Source of the DNA: Rhizobium sp. Leaf262 | GTDB taxonomy: Bacteria > Pseudomonadota > Alphaproteobacteria > Rhizobiales > Rhizobiaceae | NCBI RefSeq assembly: GCF_001422245.1 | Contig: NZ_LMMM01000001.1 | Coordinates: 249,422 to 313,421, forward strand | Direction: 5' to 3' | DNA: 64,000 nt | Shown here: piece by piece, positions 54,612 to 62,857 of the stretch | How the letters are laid out: the number at the start of each line of letters is the position of its first letter | How positions within the stretch are numbered: position 1 is the stretch's first letter | Notes under the pieces: generated by a model | What the model was told of the DNA's origin: nothing | What the model saw: only the letters and a program-made list of their open reading frames with translations | Database searches by the model: none | Translations under genes and position numbers: made by a program

Positions 54612-55332
54612 CGCAATCGCAAGAGCGCAGACGGCATCAACGGCTGCGGCCATCTCCGTCGAAGGGCTTCAGGCCTGGTATGGCGAGAGCCACATCCTCC
54701 ACGGGATCACCATGCACGTGAACAAGGGTGAGGTCGTGACCCTGCTGGGGCGCAATGGTGCCGGAAAGACCACGACGCTCAGGTCGATCATGGGCCTTCT
54801 GGGCAAGCGAACCGGTTCGGTCAATATTCAGGGCCAGCAGACCATCAGCCTGCCAGCGCGCCGTATCGCGCGTCTGGGCATCGGCTACGTTCCCGAAGAG
54901 CGCGGTATTTTCTCCGAGCTTTCCGTCGAAGAAAACTTGCTGCTGCCTCCAAAACTCAAAGATGGTGGCTTTTCACTAGAACAAATCTTCACGCTGTTTC
55001 CAAACCTGAAATCCAGACTGCAAAGCCAGGGCACGAAACTTTCCGGTGGCGAACAGCAGATGCTGGCCATGGCACGCGTGCTGCGTACAGGTGCCGACGT
55101 CCTGCTGCTGGACGAGCCAACGGAAGGGCTTGCCCCGGTCATCGTTCAGCAGATCGAGGCCGTGCTTCGCATGCTGAAAGAAAGCGGTTTTACCATCATT
55201 CTCGTTGAGCAGAACCTGCGCTTTGCCGCCTCTCTGGCTGACCGCCATTACGTTGTCGAACAGGGCAAGGTCGTGGCCGAAGCGGATGGCAGCGAAAACA
55301 TCGACACTCTTCAACACTATCTCGGGGTTTGA
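54604..55332 (+). CDS. Liv-type ABC transporter ATP-binding protein (LivF type)
   Basis: A 242-residue ATPase. Walker A GRNGAGKTT near residue 45, the LivF-typical GYVPEERGIFSELSVEENL, signature LSGGEQQMLAMARVL and Walker B VLLLDEPTEGLAPV. It forms the nucleotide-binding pair with the LivG-type subunit. ATG 54604 lies inside the end of the previous gene (8-base overlap). Confidence 0.94.
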   Translation: MTDAIARAQTASTAAAISVEGLQAWYGESHILHGITMHVNKGEVVTLLGRNGAGKTTTLRSIMGLLGKRTGSVNIQGQQTISLPARRIARLGIGYVPEERGIFSELSVEENLLLPPKLKDGGFSLEQIFTLFPNLKSRLQSQGTKLSGGEQQMLAMARVLRTGADVLLLDEPTEGLAPVIVQQIEAVLRMLKESGFTIILVEQNLRFAASLADRHYVVEQGKVVAEADGSENIDTLQHYLGV

Positions 55333-55334
55333 CC

Positions 55335-56225
55335 ATGGCGACAATCTTCGGCGTGCCTCTCGTTGCACTCATGGGGCAACTTCTATTGGGCCTGATCAAC
55401 GGCGCATTCTATGCCATCCTCAGTCTCGGCCTTGCCATCATCTTTGGCCTTCTGCGCATCGTGAACTTCGCGCATGGCGCGCTCTACATGATGGGCGCGT
55501 TCGTGGCGTGGATGCTCTCCAACTATCTGGGCCTCGGCTACTGGTGGGCGCTCATTCTGGCACCCGTCACCGTCGGTCTGTTCGGCATCGTTCTGGAACG
55601 TCTGCTTCTGTCGCGGATCTCATCGCTCGACCACGTCTATGGCCTGCTTCTGACATTCGGCGTTGCGCTGATCGTGCAGGGGCTGTTCATGAACGGCTAC
55701 GGTTCCTCGGGCATGAGTTATGCGACACCTGCGGCTCTTACCGGCGGCTTCAACCTCGGCTTCATGTTCCTGCCGATCTATCGCGGATGGGTGATTGTCG
55801 CCTCCATCGTCGTGTGCCTTCTCACCTGGTTCGTCATCGAGAAAACCAAGCTCGGCTCCTACCTCAGAGCCGCCACTGAAAATCCCGGCCTCGTCGGTGC
55901 TTTCGGCGTCAATGTCCCCTTGATGATCACTATCACCTACGGCGTCGGCGTCGGTCTGGCCGCCTTTGCCGGTGTGCTGGCAGCGCCGATCTACTCGGTC
56001 AGCCCGACCATGGGCGTCGATCTGATCATCGTTGTCTTCGCCGTTGTCGTCATCGGCGGCATGGGGTCGATCCTCGGCGCTGTCATCACCGGCTTTGGAC
56101 TTGGCCTCATCGAGGGTTTAACGAAGGTCTTCTACCCAGAGGCTTCCTCGACCGTCATTTTCATCATCATGGCCATCGTCCTTCTTATCAAACCGAATGG
56201 CCTGTTCGGAAAGGGTATCGCATGA
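55335..56225 (+). CDS. Liv-type ABC transporter permease (LivH type)
   Basis: A 296-residue inner-membrane permease of about eight helices. It has the LivH motifs NGAFYAILSLGLAIIFGLLR, VNFAHGALYMMGAF and VIGGMGSILGAVITGFGLG. The start at ATG 55335 lies 2 bases after the LivF stop. It overlaps the LivM gene by 4 bases. Confidence 0.94.
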   Translation: MATIFGVPLVALMGQLLLGLINGAFYAILSLGLAIIFGLLRIVNFAHGALYMMGAFVAWMLSNYLGLGYWWALILAPVTVGLFGIVLERLLLSRISSLDHVYGLLLTFGVALIVQGLFMNGYGSSGMSYATPAALTGGFNLGFMFLPIYRGWVIVASIVVCLLTWFVIEKTKLGSYLRAATENPGLVGAFGVNVPLMITITYGVGVGLAAFAGVLAAPIYSVSPTMGVDLIIVVFAVVVIGGMGSILGAVITGFGLGLIEGLTKVFYPEASSTVIFIIMAIVLLIKPNGLFGKGIA

Positions 56226-57205
56226 GTGGCACCGCTCCCCTGTCAGCAGCGATGGGCGCACGACCTGTCGCCCGTCATTCAAAGACATCCTACATCGCGG
56301 CCTTCGTCGTTATCGTAGCCCTTCTGGCGATAGCGCCATTCGTCGCCTACCCCGTCTTCGTGATGAAGGTTCTGTGCTTTGCGCTGTTTGCGCTGGCCTT
56401 CAACCTGCTCTTCGGCTTCGGTGGAATGCTGTCCTTTGGGCATGCGGCCTATTTCGGAATGGCCAGTTATGTCTCGGCCTATACCGCCAAATACTGGGGC
56501 GTGACGCCGGAGATTTCCATTCTCGCCGGAATCTTCGTCGCAGCTGTACTTGGCCTGATCATTGGTGGCCTGGCCATCCGCAGCAAAGGCATCTACTTCT
56601 CGATGGTGACGCTTGCCTTCGCGCAGATGATCTATTTCTTCTCGCTCCAGGTCCCATCCTTTACTGGTGGAGAAGACGGCATCCAAACCGTGCCGCGCCG
56701 GGCTTTGTTCGGCCTGATCGACATATCCAGCGACAGGTCCATTTATGTGCTGGTCTGCGCGATATTTCTATTCGGCCTCTTCACCATCTATCGTACCATC
56801 CACTCGCCCTTCGGGCAGGTGCTGAAGTGCATTCGTGAAAACGAGAACCGTGCCCTTTCGCTCGGCTACAATGTGCCCCGCTACAAGCTTCTTGTCTTCG
56901 TCCTGTCGGCCTCTCTCGCAGGGATGGCAGGCGCGACCAAGGCACTCGTGTTCCAGCTTGCATCGCTGACCGACGTTCACTGGGCCATGTCGGGCGAAGT
57001 GGTGTTGATGGCTATTCTGGGGGGTATAGGAACGATCTTCGGGCCGATCCTCGGTGCCTCCGTCATCGTCGGCATGCAGAACTATCTCGCATCGATGGGG
57101 GCATGGGTGATGGTCATTCAAGGCTGCGTCTTCGTGGTCTGCGTCCTTGTCTTCCGCGAGGGGATCCTCGGGCTCGTCGCTCGCCTTGCGAAAATCAAAC
57201 TGTAG
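56222..57205 (+). CDS. Liv-type ABC transporter permease (LivM type)
   Basis: A 327-residue permease. Identifying blocks: FALFALAFNLLFGFGGMLSFG, the LivM-type AYFGMASYVSAYTAKY, TGGEDGIQTVPR, GQVLKCIRENENRALSLGY and AILGGIGTIFGPILGASVI. It completes the importer with LivH, LivF and LivG. The alcohol dehydrogenase follows after 16 bases. Confidence 0.94.
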   Translation: MSGTAPLSAAMGARPVARHSKTSYIAAFVVIVALLAIAPFVAYPVFVMKVLCFALFALAFNLLFGFGGMLSFGHAAYFGMASYVSAYTAKYWGVTPEISILAGIFVAAVLGLIIGGLAIRSKGIYFSMVTLAFAQMIYFFSLQVPSFTGGEDGIQTVPRRALFGLIDISSDRSIYVLVCAIFLFGLFTIYRTIHSPFGQVLKCIRENENRALSLGYNVPRYKLLVFVLSASLAGMAGATKALVFQLASLTDVHWAMSGEVVLMAILGGIGTIFGPILGASVIVGMQNYLASMGAWVMVIQGCVFVVCVLVFREGILGLVARLAKIKL

Positions 57206-57221
57206 TCGGGGGCGGTTTCAG

Positions 57222-58292
57222 ATGGATAACTACACACTGACCGAGTTTGGACAGCCACTCGTCATGCGATGCGAACCCGAGCTTGCACCGCGTGGTACAG
57301 AAGTCCTCATCGAAGTCTCCTGCTGCGGCGTCTGCCAGACCGATCTCAGCATCAAGAAGGGCTATTACGATCTTGGCGGCGGCAAGAAAATGGCCATGCG
57401 CGACCGGGGCATGGTTCCGCCGATCGTGCTGGGTCACGAAATTTCAGGACGGCTTGTCGCACTTGGACCGGACGCGGCCATGTCCGAAGACCAGATCGGT
57501 CGCACCTTCGTCGTCTATCCGTGGATTGGCTGCGGCCAATGCGTGATGTGCAAGGAGGGGGACGAAAACCTCTGCCTCGCGCCGCAATTCCTTGGTCTCC
57601 AGCGACCCGGAGGGCATGCCGAGCGCATCATCGTTCCCCACGCCAGATACCTTGTCGATATCGGCAATGTCGATCCCGCGCTCGCCGCGACCTATGCCTG
57701 TTCCGGTTTGACCAGCTATGGCGCTCTAAGCAAGCTTGCTCCGCAAGCACATAAGGCACCGCTATTGCTTATCGGCGGCGGTGGTCTAGGCCAGAGTGCG
57801 CTCAACATCGCAAAGGCGCTGGGCTACAAAAGCGTGGTGGTCGCCGATGTCGACCGCACCAAGCGGGAAATTGCCATAGCCGCAGGCGCGACAAAGGCCA
57901 TCGACCCTTCCGCAGGCGCGGACGAGGATTTTGCTGGTCAGTTCGCCAGCGTCATCGATTTCGTCGGAAACGCAGCCACCTACGAATTCGGACTGAAAGC
58001 GCTCCGGCGCGGCGGTCGCTATGTGATTGTCGGCCTCTCCGGCGGCGAGATCACGCAGGCGCTACCGCCGATCTCGCTGCGCCCCATCTCGATCATCGGC
58101 TCGCTGACCGGCAGTCTGGACGATCTTCGCGCCCTGCTGGACCTGGCCAAGGCCGGAAAACTGAAGCCCATGGATATCGAACGCCAACCGCGCAGCGCGA
58201 CCAATGACGCGCTCGACCGGGTTCGCGACGGCAAGGTTCGCGGCCGTCTCGTGCTCGTTTCGCAAAAGAGCGAGGCCTACGACCGGGAATAA
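57222..58292 (+). CDS. Zinc-dependent alcohol dehydrogenase
   Basis: A 356-residue medium-chain dehydrogenase. The catalytic zinc ligands are Cys in CCGVCQTDLS and His/Glu in LGHEISG. The structural zinc has four cysteines in GCGQCVMCKEGDENLC. The NAD-binding Rossmann motif is GGGGLGQSALNIAKALG. It oxidises a primary or secondary alcohol. It sits in the import operon between the permease and a second binding protein, so the imported compound is likely an alcohol or gives one. ATG 57222 has a GGGGG site upstream. Confidence 0.91.
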   Translation: MDNYTLTEFGQPLVMRCEPELAPRGTEVLIEVSCCGVCQTDLSIKKGYYDLGGGKKMAMRDRGMVPPIVLGHEISGRLVALGPDAAMSEDQIGRTFVVYPWIGCGQCVMCKEGDENLCLAPQFLGLQRPGGHAERIIVPHARYLVDIGNVDPALAATYACSGLTSYGALSKLAPQAHKAPLLLIGGGGLGQSALNIAKALGYKSVVVADVDRTKREIAIAAGATKAIDPSAGADEDFAGQFASVIDFVGNAATYEFGLKALRRGGRYVIVGLSGGEITQALPPISLRPISIIGSLTGSLDDLRALLDLAKAGKLKPMDIERQPRSATNDALDRVRDGKVRGRLVLVSQKSEAYDRE

Positions 58293-58319
58293 CAAGCTTC
58301 AATGGAGGAGGAGGACAAC

Positions 58320-59549
58320 ATGATCAATAGAAGACAATTTCTGGGCGGGGCAACAGCCGCGACCGTGCTGAGCATGACCGGTATCGGTCGCGCCCAGGAT
58401 AACAAGACGATACGCATAGGTGTGCTGCTCGATCTTTCCGGGCCGTACCGGGATACCGGTGGTGAAACGGCGGTGGCTTGCGCACGCCAGGCGGTGAAGG
58501 ATTCCGGAGTTCTGGAGCGGGGGTTCAATGTCGAGGTGCTGGTGGCCGATCACCAGCAGAAGACGGATGTGGGCGTGGGAATCGTCCGCAAATGGATCGA
58601 CCAGGACGGCGTCGATGCCGTGACCGAAATCAACAACAGTGCCATTGCGCTGGGTGCAGTGGATGTCATCAAGGCCAAGGACAAGGTGTTTCTGGCCAGC
58701 GGCCCGGCCAGCGCCGATTTTACCGGCAAGGCCTGCAGCCCCAACACCGTGCACTGGGCGCTGGATACCTATTGCCGCGCAAAATCCACCGGCGGTGCCA
58801 TTCTCAAAAACGGTGGTGACAGCTGGTATTTCGTCACGGCCAATTACGCCTTCGGCCAGTCGCTTCAGGCCATGGCCACCGACGTGATTACCCATGGCGG
58901 CGGCAAGGTTCTGGGCTCTTCGGTCTATCCGTTCCCAGGAACCACGGATTTCTCGTCATTCCTGCTGAGCGCGACGTCCACCAACCCCAAGGTCATCGCC
59001 TTCGCGAATACGGCGGGCGACCTCATCAACAGCGTCAAATCGGTCAAGGAATTCGGCCTCGACCAGAGCATCACCATCGCCGCTGTCGCTGGCTTCATCA
59101 CCGAAGTCCATGCGCTGGGTCTGGAAACGGCGCAGGGGCTGATGTTAACGGAAACATTCTATTGGGACCGCAATGAGCGCACCCGCGCCTTCACGGACAA
59201 AATCAAGAAAGAAACGCCAAAAAACTACCCCAACAGCGAACACGCCGCGACCTATGCCAGCGTTTTCCATTACCTCAAGGCTGTTGGAGAAATGGGTGCA
59301 GTCGAGGCCAAGGCATCGGGCCGCAACACCGTCCGCGTCATGAAGAAAATGCCGACAGACGACGATTGCTTCGGCAAGGGCAGCATTCGTGAAGACGGAC
59401 GTGCGCTCATCCCGACCTATCTGTTGCAGGCAAAGGCACCGAGCGAAAGCAAAGGCGAATGGGATCTCTTCAAGATCGTCGCTGAGACGTCCGCAGAACA
59501 GGCGTTTCGGCCCCTCGATCAGAATTTGTGTTCGACATCTAATATGTAA
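58320..59549 (+). CDS. Liv-type ABC transporter substrate-binding protein (second copy), Tat-like signal
   Basis: A 409-residue Peripla_BP_6 receptor. The start MINRRQFLGGATAATVL carries a twin-arginine motif (RRQFLGG), unlike the Sec-type first copy at 52316. The body repeats that protein's landmarks: IGVLLDLSGPYRDTGG, VLVADHQQKTDVG, VTEINNSAIALG, TGKACSPNTVHWALDTY. ATG 58320 follows GGAGG. The two receptors are clear paralogues serving one permease, likely for related ligands. Confidence 0.92.
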   Translation: MINRRQFLGGATAATVLSMTGIGRAQDNKTIRIGVLLDLSGPYRDTGGETAVACARQAVKDSGVLERGFNVEVLVADHQQKTDVGVGIVRKWIDQDGVDAVTEINNSAIALGAVDVIKAKDKVFLASGPASADFTGKACSPNTVHWALDTYCRAKSTGGAILKNGGDSWYFVTANYAFGQSLQAMATDVITHGGGKVLGSSVYPFPGTTDFSSFLLSATSTNPKVIAFANTAGDLINSVKSVKEFGLDQSITIAAVAGFITEVHALGLETAQGLMLTETFYWDRNERTRAFTDKIKKETPKNYPNSEHAATYASVFHYLKAVGEMGAVEAKASGRNTVRVMKKMPTDDDCFGKGSIREDGRALIPTYLLQAKAPSESKGEWDLFKIVAETSAEQAFRPLDQNLCSTSNM

Positions 59550-59553
59550 AATT

Positions 59554-59585
59554 GTGGACCGCTCAGCATGTGCTGGGCGGTCCAC
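59554..59585. terminator. Long hairpin after the Liv-type binding-protein gene
   Basis: GTGGACCGC-T-CAGC and GCTG-G-GCGGTCCAC form a 14-base arm with one bulge-like mismatch and a 4-base loop, five bases after the stop. On the minus strand it is followed by AATTTTAC, so it may serve both directions. Confidence 0.6.
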
Positions 59586-59647
59586 GGGCAGGGCATCTTA
59601 GCGACGGAAATGATGCTGCGTCTGCCAGCTTTCTCTTTTCAAAATAT

Positions 59648-59675
59648 CGCCGCCTCGCTGCCAAGCGAGACGGCG
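59648..59675 (-). terminator. Terminator hairpin downstream of the chemoreceptor gene
   Basis: Arms CGCCGCCTCGCT and AGCGAGACGGCG (11 of 12 pairs) with a 4-base loop sit 13 bases beyond the chemoreceptor stop (59689). On the minus strand it is followed by ATATTTTG, a weak T-tract. Confidence 0.6.
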
Positions 59676-59688
59676 TTTGTCATTCAGG

Positions 59689-61617
59689 TCAGAATTCGTC
59701 CCAGCCATCCTTCAGCGCTGTATTGCCGGAGAATGCTTTTGCCACTTTGCCAGCCAGTTGCTTTGCAGGAGACTGAACCGGATGGTGTGCCTTCGTTGCA
59801 GCCGCGACTGAAGAGTTCTGCTGCGAACCGTTGCTCAGTTGGAATTGAGCAATCAATTCCCGCAGCCTGCCGCTTTCACTGGCAAGGGTTGCGCCTGCGG
59901 CACTTGTTTCTTCCACCATTGCAGCGTTCTGCTGCGTTACTTGATCCATCTGGTTGACGGCGGTGTTGACCTCTGCAAGCCCGACCGACTGCTCACGCGC
60001 CGATGTGGCAATGGAGTCCATATGCTGGTTGACCGTGATGATATAGCTTTCGATGGTCTTGAGCGCTTCACCCGTTTCACTGACCAGTTTGACGCCGTTT
60101 TCCACCTCTACCGATGAGTTGCGGATCAAGTCCTTGATCTCTTTGGCGGCCTTGGCGGAGCGTTGAGCCAGTTCGCGGACTTCCTGGGCAACGACGGCAA
60201 AGCCCTTGCCCGCTTCACCGGCACGCGCAGCTTCCACGCCGGCGTTCAAGGCAAGCAGGTTGGTCTGGAAGGCGATTTCGTCGATGACGCCGATAATGTT
60301 TGAAATCTGATCCGACGATTCTTCGATCCTCTGCATGGCATCGACTGCGTTGGCGACCACGCGTCCGGACTCTGCCGCGCTTTGATTGGCCTGAACGGCA
60401 ATCTTGCGGGCTTCGTCGGCGCGCTTGGAGGAATTGGCGACGTTGACGGTGATCTCGTCGAGGGCTGCCGCTGTTTCCTCCAGGGATGCTGCCTGCTGTT
60501 CGGTGCGCTTTGACAGATCATCGGCGCTGGAACTGACTTCGCGGCTGCCATTGTCGATTGCACCAGCAGCACCGGCAACAGAGCGCAAAGTATCGGCCAA
60601 TTGGGAAACGGCGCCATTGAAGTCATTGCGAAGCTGTTCGAATTCCGGCGCGAAAGGCTGCTTAAGCTGGAATGTAAGGTTGCCGTCGGCAAGATTTTTC
60701 AGACCTTCGCCCAGACCTCTCGTGGCCGTGGCGGCAGCATCTGCCTTTGCGCGCTCGATTTCGGCGTTGCGCTTGCGTTCTTCCTCCGTCATGCCACGCT
60801 GTTCTTCGGCCTGACGCTCCAGTTCGACCTTGTCTACGGCAGCCTTGCGGAAAACCTCAAGTGCATTGGCCATTTCTCCGACTTCATCCTTGCGTCCTAC
60901 GCCTGGAATGGTCAGCGTCGTGTCACCTGCGGCAAGTTTCGCCATGGCGCCATTGATCCCGGTAAGGGGGCGCACAAGTCCCAGGTTGAGGATGAAAAGG
61001 CTGATAGCTGCGATAACGAGCAGTCCGGCTGCGCCCGCGATACTCAGCCATTGCGCGGTGGCTGCAGCATTTGCAGCAGCGACCGCACGCTCGTCCAGCA
61101 GTTTGAGCTCGACGTCGGTTATTTCCTTCGCTTTGCCTGTCACGGCACTCATGTATTGGCGACCCGCACCCTGAGCGGCATGATCGAATGCTTTCTGGAG
61201 AGTCGCCGGATCTGCTGCCCAGGTCAGTCTGGGCTTTGCAACGTTATCCAGCCATCCCTGAACAGACGTATCCAGTTCATTGAGGCGAGTTTGCTGGGCA
61301 GGATTGTCTGAGGTCAACTGCCGGACTTCTGCAAGGCTATTACGATACTCTTTTTCTGCCGCAGCTTTTCCATCGAGGTATGAACTGCCAGGCGCTATGA
61401 GATAACCCCGGACATTGCTTTCCATTTGGGCCACAGACATCGTCACCTGGTCGAGAACGCCCAACACCTTATAAGTGTGTTCCGTGATGCCGGCCGCGCT
61501 CTGCTGCCTCGACAAGGAGGAGGAGCCAATGATGGCCACACCAAGGCCAATCATAATAAGAATGGAAAATGCTGTGGCAACTTTTGCCAGGATTCGCATG
61601 TCGTTGAAAAATTGCAT
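59689..61617 (-). CDS. Methyl-accepting chemotaxis protein with C-terminal CheR/CheB tether
   Basis: A 642-residue chemoreceptor. TM1 at about residues 10-32, a periplasmic helical sensor (about 35-185), TM2 about 188-212, HAMP (213-265), a second helical linker and the conserved signalling hairpin (IIGVIDEIAFQTNLLALNAGVEAARAGE). The extreme C-terminus DGWDEF fits the xWxxF pentapeptide that docks CheR and CheB, implying a full-length methylated receptor. Methylation-helix regions flank the hairpin. The ligand is unknown; the catabolic neighbours offer candidates. Confidence 0.93.
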   Translation of the reverse strand: MQFFNDMRILAKVATAFSILIMIGLGVAIIGSSSLSRQQSAAGITEHTYKVLGVLDQVTMSVAQMESNVRGYLIAPGSSYLDGKAAAEKEYRNSLAEVRQLTSDNPAQQTRLNELDTSVQGWLDNVAKPRLTWAADPATLQKAFDHAAQGAGRQYMSAVTGKAKEITDVELKLLDERAVAAANAAATAQWLSIAGAAGLLVIAAISLFILNLGLVRPLTGINGAMAKLAAGDTTLTIPGVGRKDEVGEMANALEVFRKAAVDKVELERQAEEQRGMTEEERKRNAEIERAKADAAATATRGLGEGLKNLADGNLTFQLKQPFAPEFEQLRNDFNGAVSQLADTLRSVAGAAGAIDNGSREVSSSADDLSKRTEQQAASLEETAAALDEITVNVANSSKRADEARKIAVQANQSAAESGRVVANAVDAMQRIEESSDQISNIIGVIDEIAFQTNLLALNAGVEAARAGEAGKGFAVVAQEVRELAQRSAKAAKEIKDLIRNSSVEVENGVKLVSETGEALKTIESYIITVNQHMDSIATSAREQSVGLAEVNTAVNQMDQVTQQNAAMVEETSAAGATLASESGRLRELIAQFQLSNGSQQNSSVAAATKAHHPVQSPAKQLAGKVAKAFSGNTALKDGWDEF

Positions 61618-61899
61618 CGCTCTATACCTCGGACGATTAATAATCGGTAATCAATCATCATGATTGGATCAAGCAAAATCATTGTGCGTATTTTATCTTT
61701 ATTATACTTATAAAATTAACGGCTAATTAAATTCGAAATATAGAAGGAATTTTGAGTATAAGTCGTAATTTGTCAATTTTATTAAAACTTTTAAATCCGT
61801 ATAATATTACTTTTGAAAATCTCACTGAATGTGTTTGCTAAAAGTCAGTAGGGACCTGACTATTTTAGCGGGTGTTTTTCAGACGAAGGGTACCCAATC

Positions 61900-61927
61900 C
61901 AGCGCTCGGTGAAGGGAGCGAGCGCTG
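61900..61927. other. GC-rich hairpin in the chemoreceptor-GntR interval
   Basis: The arms are CAGCGCTCG and CGAGCGCTG with a 10-base loop. The stem stands out in AT-rich DNA and has no T-run on either side. It could be an RNA structure or protein-binding site. Confidence 0.35.
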
Positions 61928-62010
61928 ACGGAGAGTGCTAACTTTTACATCATTTTTCCGCGCTGCACTAAAAAGTGGCTTGACGGTGCATTTGTTTGGG
62001 GTTTCATTGA

Positions 62011-62027
62011 ACCAATTCGAAATTGGT
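62011..62027. promoter_or_regulatory. Perfect inverted repeat at the GntR start (probable autoregulatory operator)
   Basis: ACCAATTCGAAATTGGT has 7-bp arms and a 3-base centre. The downstream TTGGTACGAACCA overlaps it and forms a second imperfect ACCA/TGGT pair running to 62035, just before the proposed start codon. FadR-type GntR operators share this TGGT-Nx-ACCA layout. Confidence 0.6.
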
Positions 62028-62035
62028 ACGAACCA

Positions 62036-62785
62036 TTGGATCAGAAATCCGACGCCAGAGCACCGGAAAATTCCAACTACGCACTTGAAAGACTGCGTGA
62101 GTTGCTGCGTGTCACCACGCTTTCGTCGGACGGGAAGTTGCCAACCGAGCGGCTGTTGTCCGAACGGTTTGGCGTTGGAAGACGAGAAATACGCCGTGCG
62201 CTAGAGGTTCTGGAAGCCGAAGGTCTGATCTGGCGCAAGCAGGGGGCGGGGACGTTCCTTGGCCAGAAGCCGGATAGCTGGAGCGACCACGCGGCCAGTC
62301 TTGTGTCTGGAACCAATTTCATGGAAATCATGGAAGTGCGCCTGCGACTGGAGCCTCAGCTTGCGCAACTGGCAGCCATGCGCGCGAAAGACAGTGATAT
62401 CCAGCGTATGCGCGATCTGCGCGACAAGATTTACGAGCGCACAGATGCGGATTGGCGCGAGCTTTGGGACGGTTCTCTTCACCGGTTGATCGCGCAGACG
62501 GCTGGAAACCAGCTCTTCCTGTCGCTTTTCGATGTCATCAACCGCGTCCGCCAGGATCCTGTGTGGCAGTCGGTGCGTGAGCGCGCCAGAAAGCAGGACA
62601 GGACATTGAAGGAATCGCGCGATCAGCACACCGATATCATTGAGGCTATTGCGTCTCGCGATCCGGAGCGCGCCGGGGAGGCCATGCGCAATCACCTGTT
62701 GACGCTTCAGGAGCGTTTGATCCGCCAGACATCGATGGCCACGCAGGACGTGTCCGCCTCTGTTGCGGAGACCGAGCCACACTGA
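62036..62785 (+). CDS. GntR-family regulator (FadR type)
   Basis: A regulator of about 249 residues with winged helix (YALERLRELLRVT, then KLPTERLLSERFGVGRREIRRALEVLEAEGLI, and KQGAGTFLG) and FCD domain (MEVRLRLEPQLAQLAAMRA, LHRLIAQTAGNQLF, HTDIIEAIASRD). No ATG precedes the helix in frame; TTG 62036 is the best start. It has no ribosome site upstream, and sits directly against the operator at 62011, so the mRNA may be leaderless or the start may be misjudged. It is followed by the peptide-type binding protein. Confidence 0.85.
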   Translation: MDQKSDARAPENSNYALERLRELLRVTTLSSDGKLPTERLLSERFGVGRREIRRALEVLEAEGLIWRKQGAGTFLGQKPDSWSDHAASLVSGTNFMEIMEVRLRLEPQLAQLAAMRAKDSDIQRMRDLRDKIYERTDADWRELWDGSLHRLIAQTAGNQLFLSLFDVINRVRQDPVWQSVRERARKQDRTLKESRDQHTDIIEAIASRDPERAGEAMRNHLLTLQERLIRQTSMATQDVSASVAETEPH

Positions 62786-62857
62786 AATCAGACGACGTCA
62801 TCAATCAGAGACCGGAAAACCGGCCGATTTGAGATAACCACCAAGGGAACAAAGACA

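Larger units (their letters stand above)
61618..62035. promoter_or_regulatory. AT-rich divergent region between chemoreceptor and GntR gene
   Basis: This 418-base stretch is visibly AT-richer than the flanks, especially 61650-61870. It holds no gene I can support. It carries a 9-bp-arm hairpin (CAGCGCTCG and CGAGCGCTG, 61900-61927, 10-base loop) and, at its right end, a GntR operator (62011-62027). A silencer- or sRNA-type element is possible but unproven. Confidence 0.4.

Noticed and set aside
61900-61927. Rho-independent terminator
   Set aside because: The hairpin has no T-run on either strand and no gene ends beside it.
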